The notes beneath the pieces were generated by a model. It ran no database searches. It saw nothing but the letters and a program-made list of their open reading frames with translations, and was not told the origin of the DNA. Position numbers and translations under genes: made by a program. A stretch of 8,220 nt of DNA from Gemmatimonadota bacterium (GTDB lineage Bacteria; Gemmatimonadota; Gemmatimonadetes; Gemmatimonadales; GWC2-71-9). This document shows positions 1 to 5,557 of this stretch, in pieces (position 1 is the first letter of the stretch; every line of letters begins with the position of its first letter). The stretch is from positions 1 to 8,220 of the forward strand of contig QHUD01000056.1 in NCBI GenBank assembly GCA_003221085.1. The letters run 5' to 3'.

Positions 1-716
1 AGATGCAGTATTTCGTGAAGCCGGGCACGGACCTTGAGTGGTTCGAGTTCTGGCGCCACGAGCGGATGAAGTGGGTGGCCGGATTGGGCGTGCGGGCCGA
101 GAAGCTGCGGTTCCACCAGCACACGAAGGACGAGCTGGCGCACTACGCCAAGGACGCCTACGACATCCAGTACGAGTTTCCCTTCGGCTGGCAGGAATTC
201 GAAGGGATCCACAACCGGACGAACTTCGACCTGTCACGCCACCAGGAATTCTCGGGCAAGAAGCTCGAGTACCTGGATGTCGCGACGAACGAGCGGTTCA
301 TTCCGTACGTGGTCGAAACCTCGGCGGGTGCGGACCGCACCACCCTCGTGGTGATGGTGGACGCGTACCACGAGGAAGAGGTGGAAGGAGAGAAACGGGT
401 TGTCCTGCGGCTGCATCCCGCGATCGCGCCGCTGAAGGCCGCGGTGTTCCCACTGGTCAATAAAGACGGGATGCCCGAGCTCGCGCGCCGCATCTTCGAC
501 GATCTGCGTAAGCGCTACAACTCGTTCTACGACGACGGTGGCTCGATCGGGCGTCGCTACCGCCGCCAGGACGAGGCCGGCACGCCGTTCGGCGTCACGA
601 TCGACGGGCAGTCCACCCAGGATGGGAGCGTGACGGTTCGCGACCGCGACACGCTGCAACAGGTGCGCATCGCCGCCGATCGACTCGCGGGATATATCGC
701 GGAGCGCCTTGGCTAA
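1..716 (+). CDS. glyQS: Glycyl-tRNA synthetase, dimeric single-chain type (5' truncated by window edge)
   Basis: Class II aminoacyl-tRNA synthetase that charges tRNA-Gly with glycine in the cytoplasm. Only the C-terminal 237 or so residues are present; the reading frame is open at the left edge (first full codon at position 3), and a complete enzyme of this family is about 450 residues, so the N-terminal half lies outside. What is visible is highly characteristic. FEFWRHERMKW is followed by YEFPFGWQEFEGI with NRTNFDL, a region typical of the alpha2-type GlyRS. Next comes class II motif 3 in the form ETSAGADRTTL (arginine in the ATP site), then the anticodon-binding domain with RVVLRLHPAIAPLKAAVFPL, RRIFDDLRKRYNSFYDD, GSIGRRYRRQDEAGTPFG and TVRDRDTLQQVRI. 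It is not the alpha2beta2 (GlyQ+GlyS) form, whose subunits do not contain this arrangement. Its TAA stop overlaps the TTG start of the next gene, suggesting co-transcription. Confidence 0.97.
   Translation, partial: MQYFVKPGTDLEWFEFWRHERMKWVAGLGVRAEKLRFHQHTKDELAHYAKDAYDIQYEFPFGWQEFEGIHNRTNFDLSRHQEFSGKKLEYLDVATNERFIPYVVETSAGADRTTLVVMVDAYHEEEVEGEKRVVLRLHPAIAPLKAAVFPLVNKDGMPELARRIFDDLRKRYNSFYDDGGSIGRRYRRQDEAGTPFGVTIDGQSTQDGSVTVRDRDTLQQVRIAADRLAGYIAERLG
701..704 (+). promoter_or_regulatory. Shine-Dalgarno GGAG deciding a TTG start
   Basis: GGAG inside the last codons of the glycyl-tRNA synthetase gene lies 4 nt before the TTG at 709. It supports starting the next gene at this TTG, which overlaps the upstream TAA, rather than at a later codon. 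No ATG or GTG follows in frame before the first predicted beta strand. Confidence 0.5.
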
Positions 717-1011
717 GCGCGTCCTGCTCGCGACGCGGGACCTGCTGTTCCGCTCCAAGCTGGGCGCCGTGGTGTCGGCCGGCGGCGCGGCAGTGTCGCG
801 GGATGAAGCCGCGTGCGATCTCGCGGTCCTGGAGCTCGGTGGCCCCGGAGCCGCGGAGCGGATCGGCGAGCTCGTACGACGCGGGATTCCGGTTATCGCC
901 TACGGCTCCCACGTTCACGCGGAGCTGCTGCGCGCCGCGCGCGAGGCGGGGGCGACGGCGGTGCCGAATTCGCAGGTGGAAGCGTGCCTGCGGGAGCTCC
1001 TTACTACGTAG
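709..1011 (+). CDS. Small degenerate receiver-like (CheY-fold) protein, 100 aa
   Basis: Hypothetical protein with the alternating strand/helix pattern of a CheY-type receiver domain. Strand 1 is RVLLATRD (residues 4-11), strand 3 DLAVLEL (37-43), strand 4 IPVIAYGS (60-67), strand 5 GATAVPNS (81-88), and the last helix VEACLRELL ends the protein. At 100 residues it is slightly shorter than a usual receiver of about 120. The phospho-acceptor position at the end of strand 3 appears to be Glu42 instead of Asp, only one of the paired acidic residues after strand 1 is present (Asp11), and the conserved Lys of strand 5 is missing. If it is a receiver it is probably not phosphorylated in the usual way. 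The TTG start overlaps the glyQS stop and has a GGAG before it. The TAG stop is the first three bases of the palindromic repeat at 1009. Function is unknown; the fold assignment rests on pattern only. Confidence 0.7.
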   Translation: MAKRVLLATRDLLFRSKLGAVVSAGGAAVSRDEAACDLAVLELGGPGAAERIGELVRRGIPVIAYGSHVHAELLRAAREAGATAVPNSQVEACLRELLTT

Positions 1012-1034
1012 GGGCGCAGCACGCTGCGCCCCTA
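1009..1034. repeat. Palindromic repeat copy 1, possible bidirectional terminator
   Basis: A near-perfect palindrome: TAGGGGCGCAGC, a two-base centre AC, then GCTGCGCCCCTA, giving a 12-bp perfect stem. A second copy with 24 of 26 identical bases occurs at 5571-5596. It lies between the convergent receiver-like gene (+) and hsp20 (-), so as RNA it could end transcription from both sides. There is no T-run after the stem, and a two-base loop would force opening of the innermost pairs. Being duplicated, it is better seen as a dispersed REP-like element than as a dedicated terminator. The first TAG is also the stop codon of the receiver-like gene. Confidence 0.85.
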
Positions 1035-1057
1035 TGGGATGTCCGGCTGGGTCCCCG

Positions 1058-1486
1058 TTACTTCGACGCGACCTGCACCTCGATCTGCCGCGGCTTCGCC
1101 TTCTCCACCTTCGGAAGCGTCACGGTCAGCACACCGTGCTCGTAGGTCGCCTTGATGTTGCTGGCGTCCACCGTCGCAGGCAGGGTAAAGCTCCGCTGGA
1201 ACGCGCCATAGGTCCGCTCGTAGCGGTGCACGCGCTCGGTGCGTTCCTCGGCGACCTGCTGCTTCGCGCCCTTGATCGTGAGGACGTTGTCTTCGAGCGA
1301 GATCTTCACGTCCTCGGGTTTGACACCCGGCACCTCGGCGATGATGCGGATCCCCTCGGCATCCTCGAAGATGTCTACCGGCGGCACCCACGAGGCCTGG
1401 GGGCTCTCGCCGTTCAGGCTGCCGAGCACGTCGAAGATCCGGTTGAACACCGGGTCTCTTTGAAGGGAACGAGTGGTGACGAACAT
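1058..1486 (-). CDS. hsp20: Small heat shock protein, Hsp20/alpha-crystallin family
   Basis: ATP-independent cytoplasmic holdase chaperone that binds unfolding proteins and hands them to DnaK/ClpB. The protein is 142 residues, normal for bacterial Hsp20. The N-terminal arm contains RDPVFNRIFDVLGSL. The alpha-crystallin domain begins at WVPPVDIFED and continues with IRIIAEVPGVKPEDVKISLED and VLTIKGAKQ. Next come HRYERTYGAFQRSFTLP, typical of the family, and the A-x(n)-GVLTVTLPK motif. The C-terminal tail KPRQIEVQVASK holds an I-x-V that can act as the oligomerisation I-x-I/V motif. The start is the ATG at 1486, chosen because AAAGGAG lies 8 nt upstream and homology begins there; the open frame extends 32 codons further upstream, but that part is low-complexity and unlike Hsp20. 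It is convergent with the receiver-like gene and divergent from the small-gene cassette. Confidence 0.95.
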   Translation of the reverse strand: MFVTTRSLQRDPVFNRIFDVLGSLNGESPQASWVPPVDIFEDAEGIRIIAEVPGVKPEDVKISLEDNVLTIKGAKQQVAEERTERVHRYERTYGAFQRSFTLPATVDASNIKATYEHGVLTVTLPKVEKAKPRQIEVQVASK

Positions 1487-1494
1487 GGTCAGTA

Positions 1495-1501
1495 CTCCTT
1501 T
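1495..1501 (-). promoter_or_regulatory. Strong Shine-Dalgarno of hsp20 (AAAGGAG)
   Basis: Read on the minus strand, AAAGGAG lies 8 nt before the ATG at 1486. It is the strongest ribosome binding site in the window and fixes the hsp20 start against the longer open frame that reaches 1582. Confidence 0.8.
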
Positions 1502-1582
1502 GGTTGTCGGTTCGGACTTCGGCTGTTTCGCCCGCGCCTTTAGCAACCGGCGTGCCGGTCTCGGCGCGCCCGGGCTTGCCAA

Positions 1583-1605
1583 CTTGACAACCTGGGACCT
1601 TCAAG
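1583..1605. promoter_or_regulatory. CTTGA-N13-TCAAG dyad upstream of hsp20 (possible operator)
   Basis: In the divergent hsp20/cassette region, CTTGA and TCAAG form an inverted repeat separated by 13 bases, about 100 bp upstream of the hsp20 start. It resembles the outer half-sites of the HspR-associated HAIR element (CTTGAGT-N7-ACTCAAG, i.e. CTTGA-N11-TCAAG), but the spacing is 2 bases longer and the inner GT/AC bases are absent. The minus-strand CTTGAAG also resembles a heat-shock sigma -35, but no matching CCCCAT-type -10 follows. The rest of 1487-1663 shows no convincing hsp20 promoter; a short ACCGG-N4-CCGGT hairpin lies at 1546-1559, inside the probable leader. Confidence 0.2.
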
Positions 1606-1627
1606 CTGGCAGCGGAGCCTGTCAGCT

Positions 1628-1655
1628 TTGCGGAGTCCCGCGCCGCCCCTATCTT
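1628..1655 (+). promoter_or_regulatory. Putative promoter of the three-gene cassette
   Basis: TTGCGG at 1628-1633, 16 bases, then TATCTT at 1650-1655. The -10 matches 4 of 6 consensus positions and the -35 only its TTG. The -10 ends 8 nt before the ATG at 1664, so the transcript would begin at or within about two bases of the start codon, giving a leaderless or nearly leaderless mRNA. This fits the lack of a Shine-Dalgarno there. Confidence 0.4.
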
Positions 1656-1663
1656 TCCGAGTC

Positions 1664-1942
1664 ATGACGCATTCCACGACCGTCGCGCTGCCACCCTCGG
1701 ACGTGCTCGAGCGCGCCAAGCGCTTCTTCTCGGAGCGCGTGCCGCAGGCTGCGGCGTTCGTCGAAAAGGAAGGGCCGGGATTCCTGGTGCTCCGGGGTCA
1801 GGGCGGGGAAGAGATCGCCCTGCACGCGTGGGCGGACGCGGCCGGGAAGACTCAGGTGCGTGCCTCCACCCTCTTCTTCGATCAGGCCCTTGACCGCTTT
1901 CTCTCTACGCTCCCCCTCGAAGCTCCGTTGGCGGTCGCGTGA
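1664..1942 (+). CDS. Conserved-looking hypothetical protein, 92 aa, alpha/beta
   Basis: I do not recognise a named family. The predicted layout is a basic amphipathic helix (residues 11-33, with VLERAKRFFSERVPQAAAF), then four short strands (about 34-37, FLVLRG 40-45, EIALHAWA 50-57, TQVRASTLF 63-71), and a closing helix FDQALDRFLSTLP (72-84). No signal peptide or membrane segment is seen, so it is probably cytoplasmic. The start ATG at 1664 is preferred over an in-frame TTG at 1628: the extra 12 residues are proline-rich and would overlap the putative promoter, whose TATCTT lies 8 nt upstream of the ATG. Its stop overlaps the next gene's GTG (GTGA), implying translational coupling to the ubiquitin-like protein and possibly a shared role. 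Confidence 0.75.
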   Translation: MTHSTTVALPPSDVLERAKRFFSERVPQAAAFVEKEGPGFLVLRGQGGEEIALHAWADAAGKTQVRASTLFFDQALDRFLSTLPLEAPLAVA

Positions 1943-2214
1943 CCGTGGTGGGCGAGCGGTTTGGCGTCCGGGTCATGGTGACGGACGTGTGGGATCAGGT
2001 GTCTCTCGCGGTCGAGTCCACGACCACGGTGGCAGAGCTGAAGCGCCAGGCCCTCGCCCAGGCGCTGAAACGGCCACAGGTGCGGCCCGAGGACTACGTG
2101 GTGAAGTTCCGCGGCGCCCAGGTGCTGGACGAATCCACGACCCTCGCTGCGCTGGGCGCCCAGCCCAACTCGCCGTTCATCGTCCTTCCCGCCCGGCGCC
2201 AACCGGTGCGCTGA
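1939..2214 (+). CDS. Ubiquitin-like beta-grasp protein, 91 aa
   Basis: The whole sequence can be laid over ubiquitin. A first hairpin, GVRVMVTD and QVSLAVES (residues 9-27), is followed by the helix TVAELKRQALAQAL (30-43), the strand DYVVKFRGAQVLDESTTLAAL (52-72; compare the RLIFAGKQLEDGRTLSDY part of ubiquitin) and a final strand SPFIVLP (78-84). Length, order of elements and the FxG-x-x-L-x-(D/E)-x-x-TL turn all agree. Unlike ubiquitin, the tail is ARRQPVR with no di-glycine, so activation by an E1-type enzyme is not expected unless the tail is processed otherwise. Bacterial beta-grasp proteins lacking Gly-Gly, such as YukD/EsaB, act non-covalently. The GTG start overlaps the upstream TGA and its own TGA overlaps the next ATG. 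Partners are unknown; no E1, E2 or JAB protease is in the window. Confidence 0.75.
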   Translation: MTVVGERFGVRVMVTDVWDQVSLAVESTTTVAELKRQALAQALKRPQVRPEDYVVKFRGAQVLDESTTLAALGAQPNSPFIVLPARRQPVR

Positions 2215-2474
2215 TGGTCCCGCGCGCGCTGACCACGTTCACGGTCGGCTTCTTGCTGCTGGACGCGCTGCTGCTCGCGTACAGCGGGGTCGCCCTCGGT
2301 CGTCGCTGGCTGGTGTTCTGGGGCGCCGTGTGTCTCGTCGCCGCAGTGCTGGTGGTGATCGGGTGGCGACGATACCGTCGGGTCATGTCGGACCTGGAGC
2401 GCGCCCGGCGAGAGATGCGCGCGGAGGTGGAGTCGATCCGGCAGTTGCTGCAGGGCAAGCATCTGGACAACTGA
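2214..2474 (+). CDS. Small two-helix membrane protein with C-terminal coiled coil, 86 aa
   Basis: Two hydrophobic segments, TVGFLLLDALLLAYSGVAL (about residues 10-28) and LVFWGAVCLVAAVLVVIGW (33-51), are separated by the short basic turn GRR. A basic stretch (WRRYRRV) follows, then a heptad-like charged helix running to about residue 81 (MSDLERARREMRAEVESIRQLLQ). By the positive-inside rule the turn GRR and the WRRYRR stretch conflict for a clean hairpin, but the stronger positive charge follows helix 2, so the coiled coil should be cytoplasmic. No family is recognised. The ATG overlaps the stop of the ubiquitin-like gene (TGATG) with no Shine-Dalgarno, so translation is probably coupled. It is the last gene of the three-gene cassette and could tether a partner at the membrane, which is inference. 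Confidence 0.75.
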   Translation: MVPRALTTFTVGFLLLDALLLAYSGVALGRRWLVFWGAVCLVAAVLVVIGWRRYRRVMSDLERARREMRAEVESIRQLLQGKHLDN

Positions 2475-2477
2475 TGG

Positions 2478-2564
2478 CGGACAGGCGGACGGCCGGACCG
2501 TCGGACCGATGACGTGGCCCCGCGAAGCGCTTTCCGTCCGGCAGTCCCACCGTCCGCCTGTCCG
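2478..2564. repeat. 87-bp inverted repeat built of CGGAC octads
   Basis: The left arm has CGGAC at 2478, 2486, 2494 and 2502, exactly 8 bp apart. The right arm carries the reverse complement GTCCG at 2536, 2552 and 2560 with GTCCC at 2544, again every 8 bp. The outer 15 bp pair perfectly (2478-2492 with 2550-2564), and the inner octads pair imperfectly. The centre (2510-2532) is not repeated but contains AAGCGCTT near the right arm. It fills the 98-bp gap between the small membrane protein and the deacetylase gene. As RNA it would fold into a long hairpin that could stop transcription or protect the upstream message; there is no T-run. It is a different family from the TAGGGGCGC palindromes. 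Confidence 0.85.
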
Positions 2565-2572
2565 ACCTTAGC

Positions 2573-3475
2573 GTGCCCGTCCCCGTCGTCTTCCACCCGG
2601 CCACTCGCCTGCACAACCCGGGGCCCGGCCACCCCGAGCGCCCCGAACGGATCGAGGCGGTCCTCGCCGCGCTGCGCGCGCCCGACCTGGCGGCCACGGT
2701 CGCGTGGGTCGAGGGGCGACTCGCGACGCGCGACGAGCTGGAGCGCGTGCATACGACGGGCTATCTCGACGCCCTCGAGCGTCTCGCGCGCGGGGGCGGG
2801 GGCGCGCTGGACGCCGATACGGTCATGAGCCGGGACAGCTGGGATGCCGCGTTGGCCGCCGCGGGCGTGGCGATCGGCGCGGTGGAGCAGGGGATCGCCC
2901 GAGGCGCGGGGTTCGGCGCCACGCGCCCTCCGGGGCACCACGCGCTCGCCGGCCGTGCCATGGGATTCTGTCTGATCAACAACGTCGTGGTAGCGGCGCG
3001 ACACGCGCAGCGGCTGGGGAAGCCGCGCGTGCTGATCGTGGATTGGGACGTGCACCACGGCAACGGCACCCAGGCGCTGGTCGAGCGCGATCCATCGATC
3101 CGCTACGTGTCCATGCATCAGTATCCGTGGTATCCAGGGACCGGCGCCGCGGCCGAGCGTGGCGTCGGCAACGTGTTCAACGTGCCCCGCCCGCCGGGCC
3201 TCGCCCGCGAGGTGTATGTGCGGGACCTGCTCGCCGCCGTGGACGCGGCCGTGGCGGGGTGGCCGCCGGACCTGCTTCTGGTCTCGGCTGGGTTCGATTC
3301 CCTCGCGGGAGATCCGCTGGGCGGGTTTACCCTCGAGGCCGCAGACATGGCGCAATGGACGAGCGCGTTTCGCGCGCGCGTCGCGCCGGCGCCGGTCGTG
3401 GGACTGCTCGAAGGCGGCTACCGGCTCGATCTACTCGCCGCCGGCGCGCGGGCGCACGTGCGCGCGCTTGCTTGA
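2573..3475 (+). CDS. Histone deacetylase-superfamily (AcuC/acetylpolyamine hydrolase-like) zinc hydrolase
   Basis: Zinc-dependent amidohydrolase of the arginase/deacetylase fold that removes acetyl groups from lysines or small acetylated amines; the physiological substrate cannot be told from sequence. At 300 residues it is full length for bacterial members. The ordered motifs are HPERPERI (20-27), TRPPGHHA (117-124, catalytic His pair 122/123), GFCLINN (131-137), VDWDVHHGNGTQ (156-167, zinc ligands Asp159 and His161), SAGFDSLAGDPLGGF (238-252, zinc ligand Asp242), and LEGGY (279-283, transition-state Tyr283). All catalytic residues are present, so it should be active. The pattern is that of the class II-like bacterial group, not RPD3-type class I. 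The start is the GTG at 2573, nine bases after the palindrome and with no clear Shine-Dalgarno. It may have its own promoter overlapping the palindrome, but I see no good -10. Confidence 0.93.
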   Translation: MPVPVVFHPATRLHNPGPGHPERPERIEAVLAALRAPDLAATVAWVEGRLATRDELERVHTTGYLDALERLARGGGGALDADTVMSRDSWDAALAAAGVAIGAVEQGIARGAGFGATRPPGHHALAGRAMGFCLINNVVVAARHAQRLGKPRVLIVDWDVHHGNGTQALVERDPSIRYVSMHQYPWYPGTGAAAERGVGNVFNVPRPPGLAREVYVRDLLAAVDAAVAGWPPDLLLVSAGFDSLAGDPLGGFTLEAADMAQWTSAFRARVAPAPVVGLLEGGYRLDLLAAGARAHVRALA

Positions 3476-3496
3476 GGGTGGCGACCTCCCGATACT
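3468..3496 (+). promoter_or_regulatory. Putative promoter of corA, leaderless
   Basis: TTGCTT (3468-3473) and GATACT (3491-3496) are separated by 17 bases. The -10 matches 4 of 6 consensus positions. It ends 6 nt before the GTG at 3503, which places transcription initiation at about the first base of the start codon. The -35 overlaps the last codons of the deacetylase gene. Confidence 0.45.
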
Positions 3497-3502
3497 ACAG
3501 GC

Positions 3503-4516
3503 GTGACCGCAACCGCCTCGCCGCAGGCATCCAAACACTGGCCCGCCAGCATCTATCGACGTCCGGACGGGGGGGTGGAGCGCGGGCTTTCGCCCGCCCG
3601 GTTGCGCGACATGGTGCGCGCAGGGGAGGGTGAGCTGGGGGTGGATGTGGACAGCAACGACCTCCACCAGCACGCCCTCCTCGAGAAGGTCTTCGACTTC
3701 CACCCGCTCGCCGTCGAGGACACGCTCTCGCCGCGCACCCGCGTCAAGCTGGAAGAGTACGACCGCTACGTCTTCGTCGTGATGGCGGGGATCGCCTTCG
3801 ACCAGGCGACGCCCGATCCGTTCGATCTCCACACGTCCAACCTGTACTTCTTCCTCGGGAAGAATTTCCTGGTCACCGTCCATGGGGTCCCGTCGGCCGG
3901 CTGCGACGCGGCGCGTGACCGGTTGTTGCATGGTCCCGATCTGCTCGCCCGCGGCGCCGAGATGACGATGCACCACATCATCGACCAGGCGGTGGACGCC
4001 TACTTTCCGTTGGTCGAAGAGCTCAATGGCATGGTCGACGGGCTCGAGCAGAAGCTGTTCGAGGAGTTCGACGAGGGCCTGATCCACGAGATCTTCAAGG
4101 CAAAGCGATCGACCTTCGGTCTGCGGCGCCACATCGGGCCGCTGCGCGAAGTGCTCAACATCCTGACCAACCGTCCCTGCGGCTACATTCGCCCCGAGAC
4201 CCAGCTGTACTACCGGGACGTCTACGACCACACCATCCGGCTGATGGAGTCAGTCGACACCACGCGGGACCTGCTCGCGGGCGTGCTGGAGACGTACCTG
4301 TCCCAGACCTCCAATCGGATGAACCGGGTGATGAAGCAGCTGTCGATCGTGGCGACGGTGGCGCTGCCCTTGATCGTGATCGCCGGGATCTACGGCATGA
4401 ACTTCAGCCGCATGCCCCTCATCCACGATCCGCTCGGCTTTTGGGTCGCCGTCGCCAGTATGGCCGTCGTCTCGCTGGCGATCGTGTGGTGGTTGAAGCG
4501 CCGTCAATGGCTCTGA
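3503..4516 (+). CDS. corA: CorA-family magnesium/divalent cation transporter
   Basis: Homopentameric inner-membrane channel for Mg2+ (or Co2+/Ni2+). The protein is 337 residues, usual for the family. The large cytoplasmic N-terminal domain includes FDFHPLAVEDTLSPRTRVKLEEYDRYVFVVM (about 65-95), followed by LYFFLGKNFLVTVH (113-126) and the long stalk helices containing EELNGMVDGLEQKLF and KRSTFGLRRHIGPLREVLNIL. TM1 is about 280-297 and ends in the signature YGMNF (297-301), the Gly-Met-Asn selectivity loop. TM2 (about 313-331, FWVAVASMAVVSLAIVWWL) is followed by the basic tail KRRQWL. The start is the GTG at 3503, preceded by a promoter-like -10 only 6 nt upstream and no Shine-Dalgarno. The 3' end overlaps the dipeptide epimerase by 10 bp. 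Pairing with that enzyme, which needs Mg2+, may be coincidental. Confidence 0.95.
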   Translation: MTATASPQASKHWPASIYRRPDGGVERGLSPARLRDMVRAGEGELGVDVDSNDLHQHALLEKVFDFHPLAVEDTLSPRTRVKLEEYDRYVFVVMAGIAFDQATPDPFDLHTSNLYFFLGKNFLVTVHGVPSAGCDAARDRLLHGPDLLARGAEMTMHHIIDQAVDAYFPLVEELNGMVDGLEQKLFEEFDEGLIHEIFKAKRSTFGLRRHIGPLREVLNILTNRPCGYIRPETQLYYRDVYDHTIRLMESVDTTRDLLAGVLETYLSQTSNRMNRVMKQLSIVATVALPLIVIAGIYGMNFSRMPLIHDPLGFWVAVASMAVVSLAIVWWLKRRQWL

Positions 4517-5547
4517 ACCTCGCCGCCGACGTCCTCACCCTGAAGACCAAGCATCCATTCGTCATCGCCCGGGGCGGCGATGACGAGACCCGTGTCGTGT
4601 GGGTTCGCCTCTCGGACGGGGACGGCCTGGAGGGGTGGGGGGAAGCCGACCCGTCGCGCTACTACGGGGAAACCGCGGACACGGTGCTGGCGACGCTCAA
4701 GCGACTCGAGCCGCATCTGCCGACAGACCCGTTCGATCTCGATGCGTCAGAAGCGAAGTTTGCCCAGGTCGTCCCCAAGAACGGCGCGGCGCGGGCGGCG
4801 TTGTCGGCCGCGCTGCACGATCTCGTGGGAAAGCGGCTCGACCAGCCGGTGTGGCGGCTGTGGGGGCTCGATCCCGCCCGCGCCCCGCGCTCGTCATTCA
4901 CAATCGGTCTCGACACAGCGGAGAAGATGCGCCAGAAGGTGCTCGAAGCATCGTCCTATCCGATCCTCAAGATCAAGCTGGGCACTGAGCGGGACGAGGC
5001 GATCCTGCGCACGGTCCGCGACGCCACCGACAAGCCGCTCCGCGTGGACGCGAACGCGGGATGGACGCGGGAGCGCGCCCTCCAGATGCTCCCCGTGCTC
5101 AAGGAGTACGGCGTGGAGTTCGTGGAGCAGCCGCTGCGGCCCGATGACTTGGAGGGACTGGCGGCCCTGCGGCGCTGCGGGATCCTGCCGATCGTGGGGG
5201 ACGAGAGCTGCCTCGTGGCGGCCGACATCCCGCGGCTCTCCGGGATCGTGGACGGGATCAACATCAAGCTGGCGAAGTGTGGTTCGCTGCGCGAAGCGCT
5301 GCGCATGATCGCCACGGCGCGGGCGCACGGCATGCTCGTGATGGTGGGGTGTATGATCGAAACGTCCCTGGGGATCACGGCCGCCGCTCACTTCACTCCC
5401 CTGGTCGACGCCGCAGATCTCGACGGCGCCGCGCTCACCGCGAACGATCCCTTCACCGGCGCCACGATCGCGGGCGGGCAGATTCGCCTGCCCACGGGAC
5501 CGGGGCTGGGCGTGCGGCGGCGGTCCGATCATGCCGGCAACGGCTAG
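4507..5547 (+). CDS. Dipeptide epimerase (L-Ala-D/L-Glu epimerase-like), enolase superfamily
   Basis: Cytoplasmic Mg2+-dependent epimerase that inverts the alpha carbon of the second residue of a dipeptide, classically L-Ala-D-Glu from murein recycling. It has 346 residues, full length. The N-terminal capping domain (1-125) contains the mobile loop and GWGEADPSRYYGET. The barrel then shows YPILKIKLG (catalytic Lys157 of the K-x-K pair), VDANAGW (metal Asp181), VEQPL (metal Glu207), GDES (metal Asp232), INIKLAKCGS (catalytic Lys254) and GCMIETSLG. The DLD of ADLDG (Asp304/Asp306) is the D-x-D that holds the dipeptide amino group and separates this group from muconate and o-succinylbenzoate enzymes. 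Specificity may differ, since KCGS replaces the common K-x-GG. The ATG lies inside the end of corA (10-bp overlap), so translation is likely coupled. Confidence 0.9.
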   Translation: MALNLAADVLTLKTKHPFVIARGGDDETRVVWVRLSDGDGLEGWGEADPSRYYGETADTVLATLKRLEPHLPTDPFDLDASEAKFAQVVPKNGAARAALSAALHDLVGKRLDQPVWRLWGLDPARAPRSSFTIGLDTAEKMRQKVLEASSYPILKIKLGTERDEAILRTVRDATDKPLRVDANAGWTRERALQMLPVLKEYGVEFVEQPLRPDDLEGLAALRRCGILPIVGDESCLVAADIPRLSGIVDGINIKLAKCGSLREALRMIATARAHGMLVMVGCMIETSLGITAAAHFTPLVDAADLDGAALTANDPFTGATIAGGQIRLPTGPGLGVRRRSDHAGNG

Positions 5548-5557
5548 GGGGCCAGCT

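Noticed and set aside
1546..1559. ACCGGC-GT-GCCGGT hairpin in the hsp20 leader as an RNA thermometer
   Set aside because: The stem is short and does not include the AAAGGAG site about 45 bases away, so it cannot mask the ribosome binding site by itself.
1487..1582. A 32-residue N-terminal extension of hsp20 in the same open frame
   Set aside because: The extension is low-complexity and unlike Hsp20, while the ATG at 1486 has an AAAGGAG at the right distance.
1584..1612. TTGACA on the + strand as a perfect -35 box
   Set aside because: No -10-like hexamer lies 16-18 bases downstream (TGGCAG at 17), and the next start codon is over 70 bases away with a better-placed candidate promoter.
2177..3355. 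A 392-codon open frame on the minus strand opposite the deacetylase gene
   Set aside because: Its product is Arg/His/Gly-rich with no recognisable motif, and it lies antisense to a gene with all catalytic motifs intact; long antisense frames are common at this GC content.
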